A stretch of DNA of 64,000 nt from Wenjunlia tyrosinilytica. GTDB taxonomy: Bacteria > Actinomycetota > Actinomycetes > Streptomycetales > Streptomycetaceae. The position numbers and the translations under genes were made by a program. The first letter of the stretch is position 1. The number at the start of each line of letters is the position of its first letter. The DNA lies in assembly GCF_014646055.1 (NCBI RefSeq), contig NZ_BMMS01000010.1, forward strand, positions 170,164 to 234,163. Reading direction: 5' to 3'. Positions 56,957 through 64,000 of this stretch are shown one piece after another. The notes beneath the pieces are model-generated. The model made no database searches. It worked only from the letters and a program-made list of their open reading frames with translations, and was not told the DNA's origin.

Positions 56957-58578
56957 ACCCCGCCTGGCAGGCGTACGCCGACGTGGTCGTGGTCGGTACC
57001 GGCGTGGCGGGCCTGACCGCAGCGGTCCAGGCCCGTGACTGCGGCCTGGGCGTGCTGGTGGTCACCAAGGCGGATGCCGACGACACGAACACCCGGTGGG
57101 CACAGGGCGGGGTCGCCGTCGTGCTGGCCGACAGCAGGGCTCCTCACCGCCCGCCGGACTCCGTCGCCCGGCACATCGCCGACACGCTGGAGGCAGGCGC
57201 CGGGCTCTGCGTGGAACCTTCCGTGGAGGCCATCCTGGCCGACGGGCCGGCGGCGATGACACGTCTGCGCGGGCGCGGCGCGCGCTTCGACCTGGACGAA
57301 CACGGCCGGCCGGCCCTCGCCCGTGAAGGAGGGCACAGCAGGTTCCGCGTCCTGCGGGCGGGAGGAGACGCCACCGGCGTGGAGGTGGAGCGCACACTCC
57401 TGGCGGCGGCGACCGACGCGGACGTCCCCGTGCTGACCGGGCACCTCGCGGTCGAGGTCCTGCTCGCCCACTGCGGTGCGGTGGCCGGGCTGGCGGTGCT
57501 CGACCCCGCCGACCGGCTCGGCGTGCTCCGCACCCCCGCGGTGGTGCTGGCGACCGGCGGACTGGGCAGGCTGTACCGGGCCACCTCCAATCCCGCGGTC
57601 GCCACCGGCGACGGGATCGCGCTCGCCCTGCGGGCCGGAGCCGGCGTCGCCGACCTGGAGTTCGTCCAGTTCCATCCCACCGTCCTGTACACCGGGCCGG
57701 ACGCGCAGGGACAGTGCCCCCTCGTCACCGAGGCGCTGCGCGGCGAGGGCGCGGTCCTGGTGGACGGCGCCGGCGCCCGCCTGATGGGCCGTCATCCACT
57801 GGCCGACCTCGCTCCCCGCGACGTGGTGTCGGCGGTGATCACCCGGCGGATGAACGAGACCGGTGCCGACCATGTGTATCTGGACGCCACGCATCTGAAT
57901 CCGAAGGGGAGCGCCTTCCGTCGCCGCTTCCCTACGGTGCACGCCGCCTGCCGCGCCGCGGGCATCGACCCGACGTCCGAGCCCATCCCCGTGGCGCCCG
58001 CTGCCCACTACGCCTGCGGCGGTGTGCTGACCGACACCGACGGCCGTACCGAGGTGCGCGGGCTCTACGCGGCGGGTGAGGTCGCCCGCACCGGTCTGCA
58101 CGGCGCCAACCGGCTGGCCTCCAACAGCCTGTTGGAAGGGCTGGTGGTCGGTGAGCGGGCGGCCGCAGCGGTCGCGGCGGATCGGGCGATCGGGTACGGG
58201 CGCACGAGTGGGCCGGTCCGGCCGATGGAGCCGCTGACGGCGGCCGGGCGGCCCGAGGTCATCCGTGACTCGATGACCCGCCACGCCGGAATCGGCCGGC
58301 ACGGTGCGGGACTCGCCGCCGCGCTGTCCACCGTGGAGGCGTCGCCCGGGCCGCCCGACGAATCACCGCGGGCACGGTTCGAGGCGGCCGCGATGACCCT
58401 GGTGGCCCGTGCCCTGATCCTCGCCGCCGCGGAGCGCACCGAGTCCCGCGGCTGCCATGTGCGCTCCGACCACCCGGACAGGGACGACGCCTTGTGGCGG
58501 CGCAGCCAGGCCGTCCGGCTCGACGGTGACACCCCCTCGGTTTCCGACCGGGTCCGTCCCCGCGGGACGACGAGGTGA
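56953..58578 (+). CDS. nadB: L-aspartate oxidase
   Basis: Oxidises L-aspartate to iminoaspartate with FAD. The 541-residue product has VVVVGTGVAGLTAAVQA for FAD, the conserved NTRWAQGGVA loop, EFVQFHPTVLY, LVTEALRGEGAVLVD with the active-site Arg, and HGANRLASNSLLEG. This subgroup is more like aspartate oxidase than succinate dehydrogenase. No nadA or nadC lies nearby, so it is either a dispersed NAD gene or a pathway-specific copy. GTG 56953 has no independent ribosome site. Confidence 0.85.
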   Translation: MNPAWQAYADVVVVGTGVAGLTAAVQARDCGLGVLVVTKADADDTNTRWAQGGVAVVLADSRAPHRPPDSVARHIADTLEAGAGLCVEPSVEAILADGPAAMTRLRGRGARFDLDEHGRPALAREGGHSRFRVLRAGGDATGVEVERTLLAAATDADVPVLTGHLAVEVLLAHCGAVAGLAVLDPADRLGVLRTPAVVLATGGLGRLYRATSNPAVATGDGIALALRAGAGVADLEFVQFHPTVLYTGPDAQGQCPLVTEALRGEGAVLVDGAGARLMGRHPLADLAPRDVVSAVITRRMNETGADHVYLDATHLNPKGSAFRRRFPTVHAACRAAGIDPTSEPIPVAPAAHYACGGVLTDTDGRTEVRGLYAAGEVARTGLHGANRLASNSLLEGLVVGERAAAAVAADRAIGYGRTSGPVRPMEPLTAAGRPEVIRDSMTRHAGIGRHGAGLAAALSTVEASPGPPDESPRARFEAAAMTLVARALILAAAERTESRGCHVRSDHPDRDDALWRRSQAVRLDGDTPSVSDRVRPRGTTR

Positions 58579-58640
58579 CGGACTCCGGGGCCCTGCCCGA
58601 GCCGGTGCCGGCGGCGGGCTCGGACGCGTTCGAGGAGCCG

Positions 58641-59366
58641 TCAGACCAGCCGCCCCCCACCGTCGACGTGCAGCACGGTGCCGGTCACGAACGGGCTGCC
58701 CACGGCGAACAGGACGGTCCGCACGAGGTCGTCGGCCGTGCCCACCCGCCGGGCGGGGTTGCGCTCGGCGACCCCGCGCAGGAACGCCTCCTTGTCGGCC
58801 CCGAGCCTGTCCCACGCCCCGGAGTCGACGATGCCCGGCGAGACTGCGTTGACCCGTACAGGAGCGAGTTCGACGGCGAGCGCCTGCACGAGGAAGGCCA
58901 GGGCTCCGTTCGTCGTGGCCATCACGGTGCGTTCGGGCACCGGCCGCCAGGCGGCGACCCCCGAGAAGAAGGTGAACGATCCGCCCTCCTCCACCTGGCC
59001 CGCCAAGTGCTTGGCGAGCAGAAGCGGTCCGATCACCTTGGCGGCGAAGGCGCGCTGCACGGCCTCGAGTTCGAGGTCGGCCACCGGCCCGTTCGCGGGT
59101 ATCGCGGCCGTGGACACGAGATGGTCGAAGCGGCCGGTCCGCTCGGCCAGCGCGGCGATGGAGTCCTCATTGGTGAGGTCCACGGTCACCACCGTCGAGG
59201 GGCCGGTCAGTTCACCGGCCGTCCACTCCAGACTGCGGGGGTCGGGTCCGGCGAGGACGAGGTCCGCTCCGGCGGCTGAGGCGGCTCGGGCGAGCCGCCG
59301 CCCGGTGTGCGAGCCGGCGCCGACCACGACGAGCCGCCGTCCTTCGAGCGCGTGTGAATCGGTCAT
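58641..59366 (-). CDS. SDR-family oxidoreductase with non-canonical active site
   Basis: A 241-residue Rossmann-fold short-chain dehydrogenase. The cofactor motif is VVVGAGSHTGRRLA, the substrate-side Ser lies in FFSGVAAW, and the C-terminal VNAVSPGIVDS is typical. Where the catalytic YxxxK should be, the sequence reads MATTNGAL, so Tyr and Lys are absent. It may be a non-catalytic or altered-mechanism member. It is divergent from the LysR gene across 123 bp and probably controlled by it. Confidence 0.85.
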   Translation of the reverse strand: MTDSHALEGRRLVVVGAGSHTGRRLARAASAAGADLVLAGPDPRSLEWTAGELTGPSTVVTVDLTNEDSIAALAERTGRFDHLVSTAAIPANGPVADLELEAVQRAFAAKVIGPLLLAKHLAGQVEEGGSFTFFSGVAAWRPVPERTVMATTNGALAFLVQALAVELAPVRVNAVSPGIVDSGAWDRLGADKEAFLRGVAERNPARRVGTADDLVRTVLFAVGSPFVTGTVLHVDGGGRLV

Positions 59367-59445
59367 GTCCAGGACTCCTCAAGCCGGGGTGGGCCGCCGT
59401 TCCATGCGGTCGGCGGCACCCCCGACTCTGCGGCAGCCTCACAGG

Positions 59446-59483
59446 ATGAGTCCAAGGCATACTTCTCATCGGTCCTATAAGAT
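59446..59483 (+). promoter_or_regulatory. LysR-type operator and promoter region
   Basis: ATGAG (59446-59450) and CTCAT (59465-59469) form an inverted repeat in the divergent SDR/lysR gap. TATAAG (59476-59481) just before the lysR ATG looks like a -10 element. The stretch is unusually AT-rich for this genome. Placement is by eye. Confidence 0.4.
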
Positions 59484-59489
59484 AAATTC

Positions 59490-60443
59490 ATGGCAACCCT
59501 GCGGCAGCTCGAATACCTGGTGACGGTGGTCGACCTCGGTTCCTTCACCCGCGCCGCCGAGCTCCTCCATGTGACCCAGCCCGCGCTGTCGCACCAGATG
59601 CGCGCCCTCGAACGCGATCTCGGCGGGCCCCTCCTGGAGCGGCTGCCCCGCTCGGTCCGGCTCACCCCCATGGGGCGCGCCGTGCTCCCGCACGCCCGCG
59701 CCGCGCTCGCCGACGCCGAAAGGGTCCACTCCTCGGCCCGGCGGGCGGCCGGTCTGGACAGCGCGGAGCTCCAACTGGCCACGGTGTATTCGGCCAGTCT
59801 AGGGGTGCTCCCGCCCGTGCTGAAGGCCTGGCGGCACCAGCACCCCGGGCTCCAGATCCGCCTGCTGGAGTTCCCGCACACCGACGCCCTCCAGGCCGCG
59901 ATGACGGCGGGACAGGCCGATGTCGCCGTCGGTCCCACCCCCGCCGAATGGGAGGGCCCGATCCACCACCTCGGCGTCGAGGAGTTCCTCGTCGTCCTCC
60001 CCGCCGACGACCCCTGCGCCGCGCCGGCCCCCTCGGGCGCCTCGGAGACCTCCGCCGCCACCCGTATCCGGTTGGCGGCCCTCGCCGACCGCGACTGGGT
60101 CCACTACGCCCCGGAGAACGGTCTCGCCGAGGTCCTCGACCAGGCGTGCGCCACAGCGGGTTTCCGGCCCCGGATCGCGGTCCGCACCGAGCAGACCGCG
60201 GCGGCACCCCTGCTCGCGGCGGCCGGCCTCGGACCCGCGCTCGTGCCCGCGAATCTGATCCCTCCCCATTTCAACGCCCGTCTGCTGCGCCCCCAGCCGC
60301 CGGTTCAGCGTCCCATGGCCGCCTACGCGCGCACTCGTCCCGACCCGTTGACGACGGCATTCGTCGACACACTGGAGCGGCACGCGCGAATCCTGCCCCC
60401 ACACGTGCGCAAGCGCCTCGGATCCGCGCGTTCGGACGGCTGA
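59490..60443 (+). CDS. LysR-family transcriptional regulator
   Basis: A 317-residue regulator. The N-terminal winged helix is textbook (LRQLEYLVTVVDLGSFTRAAELLHVTQPALSHQMRALE), followed by the periplasmic-binding-like effector domain. It is divergent from the SDR gene, its most likely target. Effector unknown. Confidence 0.9.
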   Translation: MATLRQLEYLVTVVDLGSFTRAAELLHVTQPALSHQMRALERDLGGPLLERLPRSVRLTPMGRAVLPHARAALADAERVHSSARRAAGLDSAELQLATVYSASLGVLPPVLKAWRHQHPGLQIRLLEFPHTDALQAAMTAGQADVAVGPTPAEWEGPIHHLGVEEFLVVLPADDPCAAPAPSGASETSAATRIRLAALADRDWVHYAPENGLAEVLDQACATAGFRPRIAVRTEQTAAAPLLAAAGLGPALVPANLIPPHFNARLLRPQPPVQRPMAAYARTRPDPLTTAFVDTLERHARILPPHVRKRLGSARSDG

Positions 60444-60470
60444 CGCGGAGTCACCCGGCCATCAACTCAC

Positions 60471-60566
60471 GGTTAAGTCTCGTTCACACCGCGCCTCCCA
60501 CCGCACCCTGGTGCTCGGCGACGCCCGCATGGCAAGATGCGCCACGCGGTGCAACGAGCCTTAACC
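60471..60566. promoter_or_regulatory. 14-bp inverted repeat upstream of the XRE triad
   Basis: GGTTAAGTCTCGTT at 60471-60484 and AACGAGCCTTAACC at 60553-60566 are reverse complements except for one position, separated by 68 bp. TTAA is rare in this genome, so the pair stands out. It may be the operator of the XRE regulator encoded 106 bp downstream. Confidence 0.55.
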
Positions 60567-60671
60567 AACGGTGAAGGCTCGGCCCGCACCGGCTCGGCTC
60601 GTTCCGTCGGCGACACGGACCGGCGGACCCATCGGTCGTGCCACGGCGGATGTCGGAGGACGGTGCGGATC

Positions 60672-61169
60672 ATGGTCGGGAAGGGGCGGCCGTCACAGGG
60701 ACCGGGCGCGCCGCTGGCGCAGCGGCTCAACTACCTGTTCCTGAACATCCACCCGCCCGGCGGCTCCTACACCAACGCCCATGTCGCGGAGCAGATCAGC
60801 AACAGCGCGGAGTACGGCGGCGGCGGCCTCACCGAGCAGTACCTGTCGATGCTGCGCAACGGCAAAAGGGCCAACCCCAGCCCCGAGATCCTCCGGGCGC
60901 TGGCGAAGTTCTTCGGAGTGCCCGCCGGCTACCTCCTGGGCGACCTCTCGGCGCCGCAGGCGGAACGGGTGGAGGACGAGGTCCAGTTCCTCGTGGCGAT
61001 GCGGGACCACCGGGTGCGGACGATCGCGCTGCGCTGCGTCGGCCTGCCGCCCGAGGTCCAGGAGAGCCTGGGCACGATCATCTCCCAGTTCCGGCGGCAG
61101 ATGAACCTTCCGCCCGACCCCCCGCAGCCTCCCGAGCCCAACGGTGGGGCGGCCCATGGACAAAGCTGA
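60672..61169 (+). CDS. XRE-family DNA-binding protein
   Basis: A 165-residue helix-turn-helix protein. The Cro/CI-type domain spans about residues 10-85 (LAQRLNYLFLNIHPPGG, LTEQYLSMLRNGKRANPSPEILRALAKFFGVPAGYLLG). A C-terminal helical tail ends Pro-rich. ATG 60672 or GTG 60663 is possible with GGAGGA at 60655-60660. Its 3' end overlaps the metallopeptidase gene, the usual pairing of XRE and ImmA/IrrE-type proteins. Confidence 0.85.
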   Translation: MVGKGRPSQGPGAPLAQRLNYLFLNIHPPGGSYTNAHVAEQISNSAEYGGGGLTEQYLSMLRNGKRANPSPEILRALAKFFGVPAGYLLGDLSAPQAERVEDEVQFLVAMRDHRVRTIALRCVGLPPEVQESLGTIISQFRRQMNLPPDPPQPPEPNGGAAHGQS

Positions 61170-61797
61170 GGCAAGGCAGCTCTTCCATTACTGGAGACCG
61201 GCGGGCGAAGGGGACGGTGCTGAGATGCGGGTGGGGCGGATCCGCCGACAGTGCAAGGAACTCATCAGGGAACTCCGGCTCCCGCCCTCCACGGACCTCG
61301 ACGGCGTACGCAATGTCACCGCCGGGCGGACCGGCCGCCCGATCCACCTGGTGCCGATGAGCCTGGGCGGCACGGTCTCCGGGATGACGGCCACCACGGA
61401 CACCGACACCTTCGTGTTCTACGAGTCCCGGACCTCGCCCTGGCACCAGGCCCACATCGTGCTCCACGAACTCGGCCACCTCCTGCTCGGCCACGAGCAG
61501 GAGCCGACCGTCACCGAGGAGGCGGTCAAGGTCTGGACGCCGTCGGTCGACGCGGCCACCGCCATGCAGCGGATGGGGCTGACCATGGGCTTCGCCCGGC
61601 ACCACGCCTACGACGACGCCGCCGAGCGCGAGACCGAGGTCCTGGGCACGCTCCTGATGGAGCATCTCGTCTCCTCGCTGTCCGAACCGGTCGTGCCGCT
61701 GGAGGGCAAGGCCGCCGAACTCGCCGCCTCGCTGGGCCCGGCGCTGCTGCACATCCACCGGACCGGGGCCGACGGGACGGGAGGCGGCGGTGTTTGA
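61156..61797 (+). CDS. ImmA/IrrE-like zinc metallopeptidase
   Basis: A 213-residue protein with the zinc motif HELGH (IVLHELGHLLLGHEQ, about residues 100-114); the third ligand is probably in a later helix. In phage and stress systems such peptidases cleave the partner XRE repressor. A possible GTG start at 61144 adds four residues. Overlaps the XRE gene upstream and, by 8 bp, the membrane-protein gene downstream. Confidence 0.85.
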   Translation: MDKAEARQLFHYWRPAGEGDGAEMRVGRIRRQCKELIRELRLPPSTDLDGVRNVTAGRTGRPIHLVPMSLGGTVSGMTATTDTDTFVFYESRTSPWHQAHIVLHELGHLLLGHEQEPTVTEEAVKVWTPSVDAATAMQRMGLTMGFARHHAYDDAAERETEVLGTLLMEHLVSSLSEPVVPLEGKAAELAASLGPALLHIHRTGADGTGGGGV

Positions 61798-62995
61798 CGT
61801 CCTCTACCTCGCCTTCGCGGCCGTCGCCTGGGTGATCGCCGCCTACAAGGCGCGCGCCTGGCTCAGGGGCCGGCGCAACGCCGACCTCGGCCTGGTGTGC
61901 CTGATGACGGTCGGTGTGGCCACCGTCTTCCTGTTCTCGGCGCCGAGTGTCTACATCAGGTTCGACGAGCTGGTCGGAGTGTCGAACCTGGGCATGGTGG
62001 TCATCTACTCCGCGGTCGTGGTGTTCGCCGCCGGGGCGCTCCTGCTGCTGTTCCTGCGGTGGACCGGGCGTGAGAGCCACGAGGCCCAGGCCAGGGTGAG
62101 GGCCCGCTCCCGCCTCCTCCTCGGGCTGATCGCCGCCACATGGACCGTCGCCGTCGTGTGCTTCGTGCTCGGCCGCCCGGACGACGTGGAGCACCCCCGC
62201 GACCTGAGCACCGCATACGCCTCCAGCCCCGGAGTCGTGACCTTCCTGGTGCTGTACCTGATGATCTTCGGGGCGGGTACGGCGATCCTCGGCTCCATGT
62301 GCGGCCGTTACGCGCAGACGCTGGGCGGATCGTGGATGGCCCGGGGGCTGCGAGCGGTCTGCGCGGGGTGCTGGCTGGCGCTGCTGTACTGCGTGTGCAA
62401 GCTCGCGGGGTTCGCCGGCACCTGGGCCGGCCGGGACATGTACTGGGTCTCCAACGGCATCGCACCCATCAGCGCCTCCATCGCCGCCCTCCTGGTCGTC
62501 GGCGGCTTCGCCCTGCCCGCCATGGCGCCCCGTGCGGCCGCCTGGCGCAGGCTGAGGCATCTGAGGGCCCTGTGGCGCACGGTCACCGCCGACGCCCCGG
62601 AGGTCACCATGGAGCAGCCCCGGTGGTCCCGCTGGTGGCCGCTGGCGGACCTGGAGTGGCAGGCGAACCGGCAGATGGCGGAGATCCGGGACGTCCAGCG
62701 GCAGATCCGCCGCCATGTGGACGCCTCCGTCATCGACATCGCGCGGGAGAGAGGCCGGGCCGAGGCGCTGGACGACCGGGACGCGGCAGCCCTCGTCGAG
62801 GCCGCGGCGCTGCGGCGCGGCCTGCGCAACAAGGAGTTGGGCTATGTGCCCGCCGACGGCGCCCAGAGCGTGGTGATGACCACGGGCACGGGCCTCGAGG
62901 AGGAGCACGCGCACCTGGTGCGGGTCGCCGAGATGTACCACCTGCCGCTGGTGGACTCGGTGCTGGTGGCCGTGCAGGAGTACAGCGCCACCTAG
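61790..62995 (+). CDS. MAB_1171c-family polytopic membrane protein
   Basis: A 401-residue protein with about seven transmembrane helices in the first 245 residues, then a cytoplasmic domain (LWRTVTADAPEVTMEQPRW, ADLEWQANRQMAEIRDVQRQIRRH) typical of MAB_1171c/DUF6545-like putative transporters. The GTG start overlaps the metallopeptidase stop, so the three genes form one unit. It could be the sensor that activates proteolysis of the XRE protein; inferred from organisation only. Confidence 0.8.
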   Translation: MFDVLYLAFAAVAWVIAAYKARAWLRGRRNADLGLVCLMTVGVATVFLFSAPSVYIRFDELVGVSNLGMVVIYSAVVVFAAGALLLLFLRWTGRESHEAQARVRARSRLLLGLIAATWTVAVVCFVLGRPDDVEHPRDLSTAYASSPGVVTFLVLYLMIFGAGTAILGSMCGRYAQTLGGSWMARGLRAVCAGCWLALLYCVCKLAGFAGTWAGRDMYWVSNGIAPISASIAALLVVGGFALPAMAPRAAAWRRLRHLRALWRTVTADAPEVTMEQPRWSRWWPLADLEWQANRQMAEIRDVQRQIRRHVDASVIDIARERGRAEALDDRDAAALVEAAALRRGLRNKELGYVPADGAQSVVMTTGTGLEEEHAHLVRVAEMYHLPLVDSVLVAVQEYSAT

Positions 62996-63411
62996 CGGTC
63001 GAGGTGGTCCAAGGACGGGGTGGCCCGCCACGGGGGTGCGGGTCACCCAAGGGGGCGGTGGCGCGGGGACTGACGGGGGGTCCCCGCGCCACCGGCAACA
63101 CCGCCCTGCCCCTCCGCGTTCCGCCGGCCGCCCGGTGCGCTCGGGCGTGGTCGACGCGGTCCGCGCATCGTGGGATGTGTCACGGCAGCGGAGCGATTTG
63201 GCCGGAGAGTGTCGTCCTATGGCCACATCCCATCGGTTGATGAGTTAAGTCTGTCCGAGCGCTGCCCAAATGGGCCCCGGATGAGGTACAAAGGAGTCGG
63301 GCCCGTCCGGTGTGCATCCCCCGTCGCACCGGACGGGCCTTTGCGCGCCCCGCGCAGGTGGGGCCCCGTCCTGAGATGCGCGCCGGGGAGCCGGGCCGCA
63401 CCCTGGATTCC
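62996..63411. other. Intergenic region downstream of the triad
   Basis: 416 bp. It contains GTTAAGTCT at 63244-63252, identical to nine bases of the inverted repeat at 60472-60480, and the terminator listed next. Short frames through it have no ribosome sites. Confidence 0.45.
63300..63342 (+). terminator. Intrinsic-type terminator
   Basis: GGCCCGTCCGGTG (63300-63312) pairs perfectly over 13 bp with CACCGGACGGGCC (63327-63339), 14-nt loop, followed by TTT. Good terminator geometry. It lies 305 bp after the triad and 70 bp before the next gene, so it may end a long untranslated or small-RNA transcript. Confidence 0.7.
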
Positions 63412-63648
63412 ATGACCGAGAGCTCCAGCGTCCGCCGGCCGCTCATGGTGGTCGGGCCCGTCATGCCCGACGACCGTCCCTTCCGTGTCGTCGAGATCAG
63501 GGGCGGGACGGACCGGGAAGTGGTGGCCAAGGCGCACAGTCTCGTGGACCTGATCTTCTTCGCCCACAGCGAGGGACTGGAGCACATCGACCTGGACGAC
63601 CCCTCCAAGGTGCGGTGGATCGGAGGCGGCCAGTACCACTGGTCCTGA
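63412..63648 (+). CDS. Small conserved-type hypothetical protein, 78 aa
   Basis: Starts MTESSSVRRPLMVVGPVMPDD and ends DDPSKVRWIGGGQYHWS, a soluble mixed alpha/beta protein whose pattern (RPFRVVEIRGGTDREVVAKAHS) looks like a real compact domain. I do not know its function. ATG 63412 has no strong ribosome site. Confidence 0.6.
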   Translation: MTESSSVRRPLMVVGPVMPDDRPFRVVEIRGGTDREVVAKAHSLVDLIFFAHSEGLEHIDLDDPSKVRWIGGGQYHWS

Positions 63649-63798
63649 GTCCCTGCGACTCGGCGCTGAGCGATATGACCGCGGACCTCGACCTGCCCCC
63701 GGCTGGAGCGCGCCGCTGGGCGGACCCCGACGGGGACGTGGTCCCGCCCAGGTGAGCGGGCGCCGTCGGGGCGCCCGCGTCCGGCGTGCGCGGCCCGG

Positions 63799-64000
63799 TC
63801 AGACGACGGGTGGACCGACCCGGGTGTAGACCGCAGCCGGGCTGGTGCCGCCAGGGGTGGTGACGGTGACATTGGCCGCCCCGCCGGCTCCGGCTGGGGC
63901 CGTGGCGGTGATGTGGTTGTCGGAGACGACGGTGAACGCGACGGGCGTCCCGCCGAACGCCACCGCGGTGGCCTCTGTGAGATTGGAGCCGGTCAGGGTC
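63799..64000 (-). CDS. IPT/TIG-domain protein, C-terminal fragment (runs off window)
   Basis: The last 66 codons of a minus-strand gene whose start lies beyond the window. TLTGSNLTEATAVAFGGTPV and ITATAPAGAGGAANVTVTT followed by PGGTSPA are a textbook IPT/TIG immunoglobulin-like repeat. Full-length relatives are large secreted or surface proteins with several such domains. Too little is present to say more. Confidence 0.85.
   Translation of the reverse strand, partial: TLTGSNLTEATAVAFGGTPVAFTVVSDNHITATAPAGAGGAANVTVTTPGGTSPAAVYTRVGPPVV

Noticed and set aside
63676..63756. 26-codon frame starting MTADLDLPPAG
   Set aside because: Too short, with no clear ribosome site and no recognisable pattern.

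Overview
The window reads as chromosomal DNA of a Streptomyces-type actinomycete. The base composition is very GC-rich with third-position G/C almost everywhere, GTG and TTG starts are common, and ATGA/GTGA stop-start overlaps are frequent. The gene content fits as well: WhiB-like protein, SigE-type ECF factor, streptogrisin-type protease, chitinase, type III polyketide synthase and an actinobacterial group 1h hydrogenase. I see no rRNA, tRNA, CRISPR array, insertion sequence or phage gene. Both ends cut through genes.

Layout. 1-1180: 3' part of a gamma-glutamyltransferase. 1259-6683: sulfonate-type sulfur acquisition operon (FMN reductase, binding lipoprotein, ATPase, permease, NtaA/SnaA-type monooxygenase), preceded by an apparently leaderless cysteine-ending leader peptide and a hairpin. 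7030-8722: two adjacent ATP-grasp ligases. 8907-12972: Rieske-FAD oxidoreductase, a frameshifted desaturase-like flavoprotein behind a SigB-like promoter, and an SRPBCC protein. 13158-16812: phenolic-lipid set (type III PKS, ICMT-like methyltransferase, flavoprotein) with a divergent UbiA prenyltransferase. 16942-25006: two small stress-type proteins, a giant multi-HAMP hybrid histidine kinase and an ANTAR/GAF/SpoIIE phosphatase.

25286-39971 is the functional centre: a high-affinity H2-oxidising group 1h [NiFe] hydrogenase (hhyS, hhyL). It is followed by four little-characterised accessory genes (NifU-Rieske fusion, DUF5947-like, DUF6084-like and an unrecognised 503-residue protein), the maturation protease hupD, a nested 37-residue membrane peptide, a PadR regulator on the opposite strand, and the complete hypABFCDE set. 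Structural and maturation genes are largely translationally coupled, so the locus should be self-sufficient for making the enzyme.

40032-47464 holds secreted and regulatory genes: S1 protease, chitinase with a DasR-like site, a Ser/Gly nonapeptide-repeat protein, a WhiB-like protein with an altered turn motif, a decayed secreted-protein gene, a DUF6296-like protein, an ECF sigma factor with a membrane partner, and an L,D-transpeptidase. 47621-52295 is a small divergent cluster (P450 + methyltransferase facing a putative heme-oxygenase-fold protein + LOG) that may make an unknown metabolite. 52507-60443: ATPase-LuxR regulator, FAD monooxygenase, isolated L-aspartate oxidase, SDR and LysR. 60672-62995: conserved XRE / HExxH metallopeptidase / MAB_1171c-type membrane protein triad with an inverted repeat upstream. 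The window ends in an IPT/TIG-domain protein on the minus strand.

A window-wide peculiarity is the number of short minisatellites, five of them with a 15-bp unit, inside genes, at gene ends and in intergenic DNA.
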